A stretch of DNA of 35,895 nt from Gammaproteobacteria bacterium (GCA_024232855.1 JAAEPH010000421.1:1-35895); one strand, 5' to 3'. Positions 18,864-29,801 are shown, counted from the first letter of the stretch. Notes: a model not told the origin generated them from the sequence alone. Program-made: numbers and translations.

Positions 18864-19562
18864 GTGAATTATATCATCGAGTACCAGGGACAATTGCTGG
18901 CCGGCACCTGGGTCACGATACGACTCGCGCTGTTATCGCTGGTGATTGCGGTCATGTTCGGCCTGCTCGGCGCCTGGGCCAAGCTTTCGAAAAATTACCT
19001 CGCGCAAAAAACCGCGGCCGGCTACACCACCATCGTGCGCGGCGTGCCCGACCTGGTGCTGATTCTGCTGGTGTTTTACGGTGGTCAGCAAATGATCAAT
19101 TCCTTCGGTGGTCTGACCGGCTTGTGGGATTATGTCGAGATCAGCCAGTTCGCCGCCGGCGCCGGCACCATCGGCGTGGTATTCGGCGGTTACATGACGG
19201 AAACCTTTCGCGGCGCCATCCTCGCCATTCCCAAGGGGCAGATCGAAGCCGGCGTCGCCTGCGGCATGAGCCGCTTTACCATATTTCACCGCGTCATCTG
19301 GCCGCAGATGGTGCGCTACGCGCTGCCCGGCTTTTCCAACAACTGGCTGGTGCAGATCAAGTCGACCGCGCTGGTGTCGGTTATCGGCCTGCAGGACGTG
19401 GTTTACAACGGATTTGTCGCCGGCCGCTCGACGCGCCAGTTGTTTACCTTCATGTTCGCGGTGTTGCTGATTTACCTGGTGTTGACCGCGATTTCGGATA
19501 CCGGCCTGCGCTGGCTCGATCGCAAGTACAGCAAGGGTATCGAGAGGTCAGACAATGGGTGA
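18864..19562 (+). CDS. ABC transporter permease (HisQ/ArtQ-like)
   Basis: GTWVTIRLALLSLVIAVMFGLLGAWAKLS, RGVPDLVLILLVFYGGQ. Confidence 0.95.
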   Translation: MNYIIEYQGQLLAGTWVTIRLALLSLVIAVMFGLLGAWAKLSKNYLAQKTAAGYTTIVRGVPDLVLILLVFYGGQQMINSFGGLTGLWDYVEISQFAAGAGTIGVVFGGYMTETFRGAILAIPKGQIEAGVACGMSRFTIFHRVIWPQMVRYALPGFSNNWLVQIKSTALVSVIGLQDVVYNGFVAGRSTRQLFTFMFAVLLIYLVLTAISDTGLRWLDRKYSKGIERSDNG

Positions 19563-20334
19563 GTCGATCATCGCCTTTCTCAATACCTGGTCGCCCCTCG
19601 ACCTCGTGTTGATCGCACAGAACTTCGACCGCTTCCTCTACGGCGCGCTGGTGACGCTGCAGTTGACCGTGATTGCGCTGATCGTTGGCGGTCTGCTGTC
19701 GGTTCCGCTGGCGATTATACGCGCCGGCAAAAACCCCTGGTTGAACGCGCCGGTGTGGGCCTTTACCTACCTGTTCCGCGGCACGCCGCTGCTGGTGCAG
19801 ACCTACCTGATTTACTACGGAATTGGCCAGTTCGAATGGATCCGTGAAACCGCTATATGGGATCCGATTCTGTCGCAGGCCTGGTGGTGCGCGCTGATCG
19901 CATTTTCGCTGAATACCGCCGCCTACACCACCGAGTTGCTGCGCGGCTCTATCATCACCACCAGCCGCGGCGAGATCGAGGCGGCAAAGGCCTGTGGTCT
20001 CGGCAAATGGATGCGTATGCGCCGCATCGTGCTGCCGAGTTCTTTTCGCCGGGCACTGCCGGCGTATTCCAACGAAGTCATCTTCATGCTGCACGGCTCG
20101 GTCGTAGCCAGCACCATCACCATCCAGGATTTGCTCGGCGTCGGCCGCTGGCTGAATGGGCGTTACTATCTCGCTTACGAGGGCTTTATCACCGCGGCGG
20201 TGTTGTACCTGATCATCGTGTTACTGATCTCGCGCGGTTTTCGCCTGTGGGAAAGCCGCTGGCTGAAACACCTGTATCCGCTCGACGCCGTCAAAACCAA
20301 ACCCAAGAAGAGTCTTGCTTCCTTTCGCATCTAG
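19555..20334 (+). CDS. ABC transporter permease (HisM/ArtM-like)
   Basis: GALVTLQLTVIALIVGGLLSVPLAIIRAG, FRGTPLLVQTYLIYYGIGQFEWIRE. Confidence 0.95.
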   Translation: MGESIIAFLNTWSPLDLVLIAQNFDRFLYGALVTLQLTVIALIVGGLLSVPLAIIRAGKNPWLNAPVWAFTYLFRGTPLLVQTYLIYYGIGQFEWIRETAIWDPILSQAWWCALIAFSLNTAAYTTELLRGSIITTSRGEIEAAKACGLGKWMRMRRIVLPSSFRRALPAYSNEVIFMLHGSVVASTITIQDLLGVGRWLNGRYYLAYEGFITAAVLYLIIVLLISRGFRLWESRWLKHLYPLDAVKTKPKKSLASFRI

Positions 20335-20348
20335 CCTGAAAATTCCAG

Positions 20349-20618
20349 GTGTTGCCAACCTCCAGCCATAACTACGACACCATCATCGTCGGCGGCGGTC
20401 TGGTCGGCGCCGCGGTCGCCTGTGGTATTGCCGCCAGGGGCGCCAGGGTTGCGGTGCTCGATGGCGGCGATCGCGACTTTCGCGCTTCGCGTGGAAACTT
20501 CGGCCTGGTCTGGGTGCAGGGCAAGGGCGCGGACTTTGCGGCCTACGCGCGTTTGAGCGCGCGGCCCCCGTTAAAACCCGTAACGCTGGGACAGTTGGCC
20601 AGCAGCGATGGAGACTAG
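20349..20618 (+). pseudogene. Truncated FAD-dependent oxidoreductase (DAO family) N-terminus
   Basis: DTIIVGGGLVGAAVACGIAARGARVAVLDGGDRDFRASRGNFGLVWVQGKG is the dinucleotide-binding N-terminus of a normally ~370-400 aa enzyme; the ORF is only 89 aa. Confidence 0.8.
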
Positions 20619-20621
20619 ATA

Positions 20622-21578
20622 ATGAGTGAAAAGAAATTCAATCAACCCCTGGGCGGCAACGAAATGCCGCGCTTTGGCGGTATTGCGACGATGATGCGTT
20701 TACCCCATGCCTCCAGCGCAAACGGTCTCGACGTCGGTTTTATCGGTGTACCGTTCGATATCGGCACCTCCAACCGCGGCGGCGCGCGTTTCGGGCCGCG
20801 CCAGATTCGCGCCGAGTCCTGCCTGATTCGGCCCTATAATATGGCGACGCGCGCTGCCCCTTTCGATTCATTGCAGGTGGCCGACATCGGTGATGTCGCG
20901 ATCAATACCTTCAATCTTCAGAAATCGGTGACGATTATAGAGCAGGCCTACGATGAAATTCTGGCGGCGGGTTGCAAACCCCTGACCATGGGCGGCGATC
21001 ACACCATCTCGTTACCGATTCTGCGCGCCCTTAACAAGAAGCACGGGCCGCTTGGCGTCATCCATGTCGATGCGCATGCCGATATCAATGACCGAATGTT
21101 TGACGAGCCGATTGCGCACGGCACTCCCTTCCGCCGCGCCATCGAAGAGGGTCTGGTGGAACCGACGCGCATGGTGCAGATTGGCTTGCGCGCGAGCGGC
21201 TACGAAGCCGATGACTTCGATTGGCCGCGTTCCCAGGGTGCGCGCGTGGTCCAGGCCGAAGAGTGCTGGTACAAGTCGCTGGCGCCGCTGATGGCCGAAG
21301 TGCGCGAACAGCTGGGCACCGGCCCGGTGTACCTGACTTTCGATATCGACGGTCTCGATCCGGCCTATGCGCCGGGCACGGGTACCCCCGAAATCGGCGG
21401 GCTGAGTGTGCAGCAGGGGCTCGAAATTGTCAGGGGCTGCCGCGGACTGGATCTTGTCGGGGGCGATCTCGTCGAGGTCGCGCCGGCTTACGATACCTCG
21501 GGTAACACCGCGCTGGTCGCGGCCAACCTGCTGTTCGAGATGCTGTGCGTGCTTCCCGGTGTAGAGTACCGTAGCTAA
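20622..21578 (+). CDS. Agmatinase/guanidinobutyrase-family ureohydrolase
   Basis: TMGGDHTISLPILRAL, VHVDAHADINDRMF, YLTFDIDGLDPAYAPGTGTPE Mn-binding motifs; N-terminus NQPLGGNEMPRFGGIATMMRLPH resembles guanidinobutyrase-type members. Confidence 0.93.
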   Translation: MSEKKFNQPLGGNEMPRFGGIATMMRLPHASSANGLDVGFIGVPFDIGTSNRGGARFGPRQIRAESCLIRPYNMATRAAPFDSLQVADIGDVAINTFNLQKSVTIIEQAYDEILAAGCKPLTMGGDHTISLPILRALNKKHGPLGVIHVDAHADINDRMFDEPIAHGTPFRRAIEEGLVEPTRMVQIGLRASGYEADDFDWPRSQGARVVQAEECWYKSLAPLMAEVREQLGTGPVYLTFDIDGLDPAYAPGTGTPEIGGLSVQQGLEIVRGCRGLDLVGGDLVEVAPAYDTSGNTALVAANLLFEMLCVLPGVEYRS

Positions 21579-21592
21579 CGCTTCACGGTGAG

Positions 21593-21726
21593 GTTCTCGC
21601 AGAGGCGCTGAGGAGCAGAGGCCGCGGAGGAAGGAAGAGGTGGTCGAAAGCTGGATTGGAGTACCCCGGGGACAATCCTGCAAAAGTTCTTTGCGATCTC
21701 GGCTCTCACCGCGCCTCGGCGAGAAC
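21593..21726. repeat. GC-rich palindromic repeat (family 2), copy B
   Basis: GTTCTCGCAGAGGCGC ... GCGCCTCGGCGAGAAC. Confidence 0.75.
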
Positions 21727-21742
21727 TTCTTTGATCAGGCGG

Positions 21743-21875
21743 GTTCTTGCGGAGGCGCAGAGCTTTGGAGGCCGCGGAGAAATATAGGGTTTGCCGGTAA
21801 TAGTATGGTGATACCCAGGGGATCACCCTGCAAATATCCATTGCGGTCTCCGCACCTCAGCGCCTCCGCGAGAAC
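21743..21875. repeat. GC-rich palindromic repeat (family 2), copy C
   Basis: GTTCTTGCGGAGGCGC ... GCGCCTCCGCGAGAAC; internal TACCC.GGGGA..A.CCTGCAAA shared with copy B. Confidence 0.75.
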
Positions 21876-21882
21876 CTTTTAA

Positions 21883-22057
21883 CCTAAAAACCTCAGTTGA
21901 ATCGTAGCGAGGGCGTCTACTGTGCTGAATATCAGGTATTTCTTTCGTTATTTTAGGCGATCGCGTAGTCACTCTACGTGTGAGCTTAAAATAATGAAAA
22001 AATGCATGAGATTCAGTGCAGTAGACGACCGCAGTAGATTCAACTGAGGATTTTAGG
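21883..22057. repeat. 175-bp imperfect palindrome, copy 3 (inverted orientation relative to copies 1 and 2)
   Basis: Reverse complement differs from copy 1 at about 4 positions. Confidence 0.93.
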
Positions 22058-22178
22058 ATAAAGGCCGCTAATTCTCAAGACAGCCAGGATGCTGGAATCG
22101 GGTCCCTTTAACAAACAGGTGTGCGACAGTAGATTGGAGAAAAGGCTGAAAGCCAGTAAAAATAAGGCTTTTTGAAGG

Positions 22179-22206
22179 TTGATTCCTTCAGTTTCTAAGG
22201 TAGAAT
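22179..22206 (+). promoter_or_regulatory. Putative sigma70 promoter of the tRNA-Val (possibly thrS) transcript
   Basis: TTGATT (22179-22184), 16-bp spacer, TAGAAT (22201-22206), 20 bp before the tRNA-like sequence. Confidence 0.5.
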
Positions 22207-22225
22207 AGCCGGCCTGATTTTGTAT

Positions 22226-22281
22226 AGTCGCGTAGCTCAGTTGGTTAGAGCACCACCTTGACATGGTGGGGGTCGGTGGTT
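22226..22281 (+). pseudogene. Partial tRNA-Val(GAC): nucleotides 1-55 of the downstream intact tRNA
   Basis: Identical to 22389-22444 through GGTGGTT of the T-arm; lacks a matching 3' acceptor strand and CCA. Confidence 0.9.
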
Positions 22282-22284
22282 TGA

Positions 22285-22372
22285 CAAAATCGCCGGGAGC
22301 GATTTTGCGGCGCGCGCAGCGCGGCCCGCAGGGCCGAGGGCAGGATGCCCGAGTCAATCCACGAAGTGGATT
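22285..22372. repeat. Tandem short-loop hairpin array inserted after the partial tRNA-Val
   Basis: CAAAATCGC-CGGGA-GCGATTTTG; CGGCCC-GCA-GGGCCG; GGGCA-GGA-TGCCC; AATCCAC-GAA-GTGGATT. Confidence 0.8.
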
Positions 22373-22388
22373 CGTTTGAAAATTATAT

Positions 22389-22465
22389 AGTCGCGTAGCT
22401 CAGTTGGTTAGAGCACCACCTTGACATGGTGGGGGTCGGTGGTTCGAATCCACTCGCGACTACCA
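22389..22465 (+). tRNA. tRNA-Val (anticodon GAC)
   Basis: 77 nt cloverleaf: AGTCGCG/CGCGACT acceptor, CCACC-TTGACAT-GGTGG anticodon arm, GGTGG-TTCGAAT-CCACT T-arm, encoded CCA. Confidence 0.95.
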
Positions 22466-22486
22466 ACATTTTACGCAATAGATCAA

Positions 22487-22507
22487 GTGGCCTTTGGTAG
22501 GGGTCAC
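22487..22507 (+). promoter_or_regulatory. Candidate thrS translational operator: tRNA-Thr(GGU) anticodon-arm mimic
   Basis: GTGGCCT-TTGGTAG-GGGTCAC, 7-bp stem (two G-U pairs) and 7-nt loop containing GGU after U33, 4 nt before GGAG. Confidence 0.6.
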
Positions 22508-22521
22508 CACTGGAGAATACA

Positions 22522-24420
22522 ATGCCCCAGATTACCCTTCCTGACGGATCGCATCGTCAATTTGATCAAGCTGTTTCGATTATGGACATAGCCGGCGATA
22601 TCGGTCCTGGACTCGCCCGGGCGACGTTGGCCGGTAAGGTGGACGGTCAACTCGTCGATGCCACTTACCTGATCGAAACCGACGCCGATGTCGCGATTGT
22701 CACAAGTCGTGACGAGGAGGCGCTCGAGTTGCTGCGCCACGACGCCGCGCACGTGATGGCGCAGGCGGTGCAGGAGCTTTATCCCGGCACCCAGGTAACG
22801 ATCGGGCCCGCGATCGAAGAGGGATTCTACTACGATTTCGCGCGCGAGGAGCCCTTCACGCCCGAGGATCTGGTCGAAATCGAGAAGCGCATGCTCGAAA
22901 TCGTCAAACGCGATCTGCCGATCGAGCGCGAAGTGCTGGATCGTGAAACCGCGCGAAAAATTTTCACCGATCTCGGTGAGCACTACAAGGTCGAAATCAT
23001 CGATCAGAACATCCCCGAGGGCGATGAGATTTCGATCTACCGTCAGGGTGACTGGTTCGACATTTGCCGCGGTCCGCACCTACCGTCCACCGGCAAACTC
23101 GGCAACGGCTTCAAGGTAATGAAAGTGGCCGGCGCCTACTGGCGCGGCGATTCCAGAAACGAAATGCTGCAACGCATTTACGGCACTGCCTGGCCGGACA
23201 GGAAGCAGTTGAAAGCATACCTGCATCGTATCGAGGAGGCGGAAAAGCGCGATCACCGCAAACTCGGACGGCAACTCGAACTGTTTCTCCTGCACGAGGA
23301 GGCACCCGGCTCGGTGTTCTGGCATCCGAAGGGCTGGACCCTGTTCAACCTGTTGATCAACTACATGCGCAAGCGCCAGGATGAGGCGGGTTATGTCGAG
23401 GTCAATACCCCGGACGTAATGGACCGCAGCCTGTGGGAAACTTCGGGTCACTGGGAGAACTACCGCGAACACATGTTTTCGACGCAGACCGAAGACGAGC
23501 GCGTATTCGCGTTGAAACCGATGAACTGTCCGGGCTCGGTGCTGATGTTCGCCCAGGGCCTGAAAAGCTATCGCGATCTGCCACTACGCATGGCGGAACT
23601 TGGCAAGGTGCATCGTTACGAACCTTCGGGCGCGCTGCACGGCTTGTTGCGGGTGCGCCATTTTACCCAGGATGACGCCCACGTTTACTGCACCGAAGAG
23701 CAGATGGAGCAGGAGTGCATCGATGTCATCGCACTGGTGCTCGATATCTACAAGGATTTCGGCTTCGAGGATGTCGTCATCAAGTTTTCCGACCGACCGC
23801 AGAACCGTATCGGCTCGGATGAAATCTGGGACAGGCTTGAGGGTGCGCTGATCAACGCGCTCGACAGCATGAATCTCGACTATAAGTCGTTTCCCGGTGA
23901 AGGCGCCTTTTATGGTCCCAAGCTCGAGTTCGTGTTGCGCGATGCCATTGGCCGGGACTGGCAGTGCGGCACGCTGCAGGTTGATATGAACCTGCCGGAG
24001 CGCTTCGATATCTCCTACGTCGCCGAAGACGGCAACCGGTATCGGCCGGTCATGTTGCATCGCGCTTTGTTCGGCTCACTGGAGCGCTTTTTCGGAATTC
24101 TGCTGGAACATTACGAAGGCAAATTTCCGCTCTGGCTGGCGCCGGTTCAGGCCGTGGTGATGAATATTACCGATAAACAGGCGCCGTATGTCGAAAAAGT
24201 TGAAAAAATGCTTAAAAATCAGGGAATCAGGGCACAATCCGACTTGAGAAACGAAAAAGTCGGGTTTAAAATTCGCGAGCACACTTTGCAGCGTATTCCT
24301 TATATGCTCGTGGTCGGTGATCGCGAGGTCGAAGAGGAAAGTATCGCGGTGCGTAGCCTGGGTGGTGAAGACCTCGGTTCCATGGCGGTTGGGCAATTTG
24401 TGCAAATGGTGCGGCAGTGA
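22522..24420 (+). CDS. thrS: Threonyl-tRNA synthetase
   Basis: 632 aa; TGS N-terminus, [64 protein letters not shown]. Confidence 0.98.
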   Translation: MPQITLPDGSHRQFDQAVSIMDIAGDIGPGLARATLAGKVDGQLVDATYLIETDADVAIVTSRDEEALELLRHDAAHVMAQAVQELYPGTQVTIGPAIEEGFYYDFAREEPFTPEDLVEIEKRMLEIVKRDLPIEREVLDRETARKIFTDLGEHYKVEIIDQNIPEGDEISIYRQGDWFDICRGPHLPSTGKLGNGFKVMKVAGAYWRGDSRNEMLQRIYGTAWPDRKQLKAYLHRIEEAEKRDHRKLGRQLELFLLHEEAPGSVFWHPKGWTLFNLLINYMRKRQDEAGYVEVNTPDVMDRSLWETSGHWENYREHMFSTQTEDERVFALKPMNCPGSVLMFAQGLKSYRDLPLRMAELGKVHRYEPSGALHGLLRVRHFTQDDAHVYCTEEQMEQECIDVIALVLDIYKDFGFEDVVIKFSDRPQNRIGSDEIWDRLEGALINALDSMNLDYKSFPGEGAFYGPKLEFVLRDAIGRDWQCGTLQVDMNLPERFDISYVAEDGNRYRPVMLHRALFGSLERFFGILLEHYEGKFPLWLAPVQAVVMNITDKQAPYVEKVEKMLKNQGIRAQSDLRNEKVGFKIREHTLQRIPYMLVVGDREVEEESIAVRSLGGEDLGSMAVGQFVQMVRQ

Positions 24421-24439
24421 TCCGGTTTTCAGACCGGAT
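24420..24439 (+). terminator. Weak terminator/attenuator-like hairpin between thrS and infC
   Basis: ATCCGGT-TTTCAG-ACCGGAT followed by TAATTTTTA. Confidence 0.4.
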
Positions 24440-24488
24440 TAATTTTTACGGAAAACATTAGCTTTAGAGCTTATCGGGAGAATCCCCA

Positions 24489-25007
24489 ATCGCAGACAAC
24501 AAACAGAGCCGTCTCAACGAGGAAATAACCGCGCCGGAAGTTCGGCTGATTGCTGAAGATGGTGAACAAAAAGGCATTATGCCTTTGGAAGAGGCCCAAC
24601 GAATGGCGGATGAAGCCGGGGTCGATCTGGTTGAGTTGGTACCCGATGCGGAACCGCCGGTCTGCCGTCTGATGGACTACGGCAAATTCAGGTTCCAGCA
24701 AAAGAAGAAGTTGCACGATCAGCGCAAGAAGCAGCGCCAGGTGCACATCAAGGAAATAAAGTTCAGGCCGGGCACCGAGGACGGTGATTACCAGGTCAAG
24801 CTCAGAAAGCTGGGCGAATTTATAGAAATTGGTGACCGGGTCAAGGTCACGGTTCGGTTCCGCGGGCGCGAGATGGCGCACATGGAACTCGGCACACAGC
24901 TGCTCAAACGAGTAGAGGAAGATACCAGGGAAATTGCGAGTGTGGATCAGTTTCCGCAGTCGGAAGGGCGCCAGATGACGATGTTGCTGGTGCCGAAAAA
25001 ACGCTAG
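24489..25007 (+). CDS. infC: Translation initiation factor IF-3, with ATC start codon
   Basis: In-frame extension of the listed ORF: (ATC)[36 protein letters not shown]..., GGGAG SD at 24476-24480. Confidence 0.92.
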   Translation: MADNKQSRLNEEITAPEVRLIAEDGEQKGIMPLEEAQRMADEAGVDLVELVPDAEPPVCRLMDYGKFRFQQKKKLHDQRKKQRQVHIKEIKFRPGTEDGDYQVKLRKLGEFIEIGDRVKVTVRFRGREMAHMELGTQLLKRVEEDTREIASVDQFPQSEGRQMTMLLVPKKR

Positions 25008-25099
25008 CCGCTTAAATTTAAGCGGGCTGGGCACTACCCGAAGACGCGCCTCCGGCGTCCAGGGCTTATTAATCTTTATATTTAAACTGGGAGCAAATG

Positions 25100-25297
25100 A
25101 TGCCAAAGATGAAATCAGTCAGTGGCGCGGCCAAGCGTTTCAAACGAAACGCCGCCGGCGGCTACAAGCGCAAGCAATCGCACTTGCGTCACATCCTTAC
25201 CAAGAAATCGAGCAAGCGTAAGCGCCAGCTGGGCGAAAAGCTTGATGTTCATGCAAACGACGTGCAACAGGTGCGTCGCATGCTGCCGTATTCTTAG
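25100..25297 (+). CDS. rpmI: 50S ribosomal protein L35
   Basis: [44 protein letters not shown]. Confidence 0.97.
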   Translation: MPKMKSVSGAAKRFKRNAAGGYKRKQSHLRHILTKKSSKRKRQLGEKLDVHANDVQQVRRMLPYS

Positions 25298-25309
25298 GGG
25301 GATAGATAA

Positions 25310-25672
25310 ATGCCAAGAGCAAAAAAGGGCGTTACCGCACACGCTCGTCACAAGAAGGTCCTGGCTAAGGCCAGGGGTTACCGTGGCGCGCGCAGCAAGG
25401 TGTTTCGCGTAGCCAAGCAGGCCGTTACCAAGGCCGGACAATACGCTTACCGTGATCGCCGCCAACGCAAGCGCCAGTTCCGTACGCTGTGGATTGCGCG
25501 CATAAACGCCGGCGCCCGTGAAAACGGTATGTCGTACAGCGTGTTCATGAATGGATTGAAAAAGGCATCGATCGAAATCGATCGCAAGGTGCTTTCGGAT
25601 ATCGCTATTTTTGACAAGCCCGCTTTCGCGGCATTGGTCGAGAAGGCGCGCGCCGGTCTGGAAGCAGCTTAA
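25310..25672 (+). CDS. rplT: 50S ribosomal protein L20
   Basis: [39 protein letters not shown]. Confidence 0.98.
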   Translation: MPRAKKGVTAHARHKKVLAKARGYRGARSKVFRVAKQAVTKAGQYAYRDRRQRKRQFRTLWIARINAGARENGMSYSVFMNGLKKASIEIDRKVLSDIAIFDKPAFAALVEKARAGLEAA

Positions 25673-25715
25673 GTCTCCAGGCATCATTGGCAGTGGCGCC
25701 AGTCACTGCCATTGA

Positions 25716-26753
<1,038 letters not shown>

Positions 26754-26765
26754 GTTGATGCGAAC

Positions 26766-29138
26766 ATGGAAATAAGCGAAAGCTGGTTGCGCGAATGGTG
26801 CGATCCCCCGGTCGACAGTGAAACCCTGATAAACCAGTTGACCATGGCCGGCCACGAAGTCGAGGGCTGGCGCAACGCCGCGCCCGATTTGGTCGGGGTC
26901 GTGGTTGCCGAGCTTGTCTCGGTTGAAAAACATCCCAATGCCGACAAGCTGAACCTGTGCCAGGTCGATGACGGCAGCGGTCAGTTTGCGGTTGTCTGCG
27001 GCGCGAGCAACGTGCGTGCCGGTTTGAAGGTCGCCTTCGCCCGCATCGGTGCCGAGCTGCCGGGCATCAGGATAAAAAAGACGAAGCTGCGTGGCGTCGA
27101 GTCACAGGGCATGATTTGCTCGGCGCTGGAATTGCAACTGGCTGAAGCTTCGGACGGAATCCTGGAGCTGCCGCAGGATGCGCCGCCCGGTGAGTCGATT
27201 GTTGATTACCTGGCGCTAGCGGACAGAATTTTCGAAATAGATCTGACGCCAAATCGCGGTGACTGCCTGAGCATTGCCGGGGTCGCGCGTGAAGTGGCGG
27301 CGATCAACAAGATTCCACTGCTGCCAGGTAAGGTGACCGAAGTTGCCGACAGTACAGCGCAAGGCTTTAGCGTCGAACTCGAGGCGCCACAACATTGCCC
27401 GCGTTACGTCGGTCGGCTCATCAGCGGCATCGATCCACAAGCTCGGACTCCATTGTGGATGCAGGAAAAATTGCGGCGTTGCGGCTTGCGCCCGATTAGT
27501 CCCGTTGTCGACGTCACCAATTACGTGATGATGGAGCTGGGGCAGCCGATGCACGGCTTCGATTTCGACAAGCTCGAGGGCGGTATCAAGGTGCGCCTGG
27601 CCGAGCCCGGTGAAAAGCTGGCGCTACTCGATCAAAGCGAAGTCGAGTGCGATGCAGATACGCTCCTGATCGCGGACCACGCGGGTGCTGTCGCGCTTGC
27701 CGGAATCATGGGTGGGCTCGATAGTTCGGTGCAGTCCGAGACCCGCGATATATTTCTCGAGGCCGCCCATTTCACCGCGGTCAGGTTGGCGGGCAAGGCG
27801 CGCAAGCTCGGTATGCATACCGATGCGTCGCATCGTTTCGAACGCGGTGTCGATGCGCAGCTGCCGCCGATCGCGATGCAGCGCGCTACCGAACTGTTGA
27901 TCGCCATCGCCGGCGGTGAGGCCGGTCCGCTAATCGATGCGCTGGCGCCTGAGCAGATGCCGCAACTGCCGCGGGTAGAACTACGCCATGAACGCGTGCA
28001 ACGCCTGCTCGGCATCGAGGTCGAGCGTGGCGAAGTCGCCGATATTCTGCAACGCCTGCATATGCAGCTCGACGAAAAGGCGGACGGTTGGCAGGTGACG
28101 CCGCCCAGTTATCGATTCGATATCAATATTGAGGCGGATTTGATCGAAGAGATTGGGCGCCTGATCGGTTACAACAATATTCCCGGCACCCGGGAGGCGT
28201 CGCACATTCGAATGGACAGTTTTTCCGAGCAGCGGGTCGGTGTAAACCGGATTCGAGATGTGCTGGTCGAACAGGGCTATTTTGAAGCTGTCACCTATTC
28301 CTTCGTTTCACCGGAGCTGCAGGCGGTACTCGATCCGGGCCGGTCGACCTTACTCCTGTCTAATCCGATTTCCACGGACATGTCGGTGATGCGTACTCGC
28401 TTGCTGCCGGGCCTGATACAGGCCTTGCGACACAACCTCAATCGACAACAGTCGCGGGTCAGGTTATTTGAAACCGGGCTGTGCTTCGTGCCATCCGATG
28501 AGGGCCTGGCGCAAACGCCTCATATCGCTGCTGTAATCAGTGGGGGCCGTTTTGAGGAAGGGCTTTACTCACAGGGCGATCCTGTTGATTTTTTCGATAT
28601 CAAGGGCGATCTCGAAGCCATCCTGAGATTGGCAAATGGCGCGACGACGAGATTCGAGCCTTCGACTAATCCGGTCCTGCATCCAGGGCAGGGCGCCGAA
28701 GTGAGTCTGAACGGCGAGAACATCGGTTTTGTCGGTGGATTGCACCCGACCGTACTGGAAGCGCTCGATATAAATCAACCGGTTTTCGTGTTCGAGATCG
28801 AACTTTCCTCGATTCGTGATGCAAAGTTGCCAAATTTCAGTGAATTGTCGCGATTTCCGTCGATCAGGCGCGATATTTCGATAACGGTTGATGAAGATAT
28901 GCCGGTTCAGCGGTTGCTCGATAACATATTTTCAATAAAAAATGAAATTTTGCAGGAAGTATTTGTATTTGACGTCTATACTGGAAAAGAAGTGAGAAAT
29001 AGTCGAAAAAGTGTCGCTTTGGGCTTGATTTTACAGGACTTTTCACGCACCCTTATCGACGAGGATGTGGAAAATCTGGTTATAAAAATCCTTGCACAAC
29101 TAAAAGAACACTGTAACGCCGTTTTGAGGGAGAGCTGA
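26766..29138 (+). CDS. pheT: Phenylalanyl-tRNA synthetase beta subunit
   Basis: 790 aa; tRNA-binding OB domain, B3/B4, B5 domain and FDX-ACB C-terminus. Confidence 0.98.
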   Translation: MEISESWLREWCDPPVDSETLINQLTMAGHEVEGWRNAAPDLVGVVVAELVSVEKHPNADKLNLCQVDDGSGQFAVVCGASNVRAGLKVAFARIGAELPGIRIKKTKLRGVESQGMICSALELQLAEASDGILELPQDAPPGESIVDYLALADRIFEIDLTPNRGDCLSIAGVAREVAAINKIPLLPGKVTEVADSTAQGFSVELEAPQHCPRYVGRLISGIDPQARTPLWMQEKLRRCGLRPISPVVDVTNYVMMELGQPMHGFDFDKLEGGIKVRLAEPGEKLALLDQSEVECDADTLLIADHAGAVALAGIMGGLDSSVQSETRDIFLEAAHFTAVRLAGKARKLGMHTDASHRFERGVDAQLPPIAMQRATELLIAIAGGEAGPLIDALAPEQMPQLPRVELRHERVQRLLGIEVERGEVADILQRLHMQLDEKADGWQVTPPSYRFDINIEADLIEEIGRLIGYNNIPGTREASHIRMDSFSEQRVGVNRIRDVLVEQGYFEAVTYSFVSPELQAVLDPGRSTLLLSNPISTDMSVMRTRLLPGLIQALRHNLNRQQSRVRLFETGLCFVPSDEGLAQTPHIAAVISGGRFEEGLYSQGDPVDFFDIKGDLEAILRLANGATTRFEPSTNPVLHPGQGAEVSLNGENIGFVGGLHPTVLEALDINQPVFVFEIELSSIRDAKLPNFSELSRFPSIRRDISITVDEDMPVQRLLDNIFSIKNEILQEVFVFDVYTGKEVRNSRKSVALGLILQDFSRTLIDEDVENLVIKILAQLKEHCNAVLRES

Positions 29139-29440
29139 TGTCACTGACCAAGGCTGATATGGCCGAAATGCTATTTGAGGAGCTTGGTCTCAACAAGAGA
29201 GAAGCTAAGGAAATCGTCGAACAGTTTTTCGAGGAAGTAAAAGTAGCCCTCGAAACCGGACACCAGGTTAAATTGTCTGGTTTCGGAAATTTTCTAACCC
29301 GGTCAAAGGCCGAAAGGCCAGGCCGTAACCCGAAAACTGGCGAAGAAATCCCGATCTCTGCCAGGAAGGTGGTAACATTTCGGCCGGGGCAGAAATTAAA
29401 AATAAGAGTGGAAGCGTATGCTGGAAGCGAGCAACAATAA
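29138..29440 (+). CDS. ihfA: Integration host factor alpha subunit
   Basis: [52 protein letters not shown]...[30 protein letters not shown]. Confidence 0.98.
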   Translation: MSLTKADMAEMLFEELGLNKREAKEIVEQFFEEVKVALETGHQVKLSGFGNFLTRSKAERPGRNPKTGEEIPISARKVVTFRPGQKLKIRVEAYAGSEQQ

Positions 29441-29774
29441 CGAATTACCGGTAATCCCAGGTAAACGTTACTTCACCATCGGTGAAGTTGCTGAGCTCTG
29501 CGACGTCAAACCTCACGTTCTACGCTACTGGGAACAGGAATTTCCCCAGTTAAAGCCGGTCAAGCGGCGCGGCAATCGAAGATACTACCAACGTCACGAT
29601 GTTTTGCTGATCCGCCAGATCCGCAGCCTGTTGTATGACGAGGGTTTCACCATTGGCGGTGCGCGTCAACGCCTCGAAGGCGAGGGCAGCAAGGACGATG
29701 CCAGCCAGAGCCAGCAAATCATCCGCCAGACCCTGGTCGAACTCGAAGAGCTTCTGACCTTGCTAAAACGCTAA
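29418..29774 (+). CDS. MerR-family transcriptional regulator
   Basis: [69 protein letters not shown]. Confidence 0.95.
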   Translation: MLEASNNNELPVIPGKRYFTIGEVAELCDVKPHVLRYWEQEFPQLKPVKRRGNRRYYQRHDVLLIRQIRSLLYDEGFTIGGARQRLEGEGSKDDASQSQQIIRQTLVELEELLTLLKR

Positions 29775-29801
29775 ATCTAGCGTCAAATACCATATTTCAA
29801 A

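Noticed and set aside
21593-21875. CRISPR-like array
   Set aside because: Repeats are two inverted-repeat units, not regularly spaced direct repeats with unique spacers.
22226-22372. Permuted or intron-containing functional tRNA-Val
   Set aside because: The 3' acceptor strand and CCA are missing after the array and an intact copy follows; a decayed duplicate is simpler.
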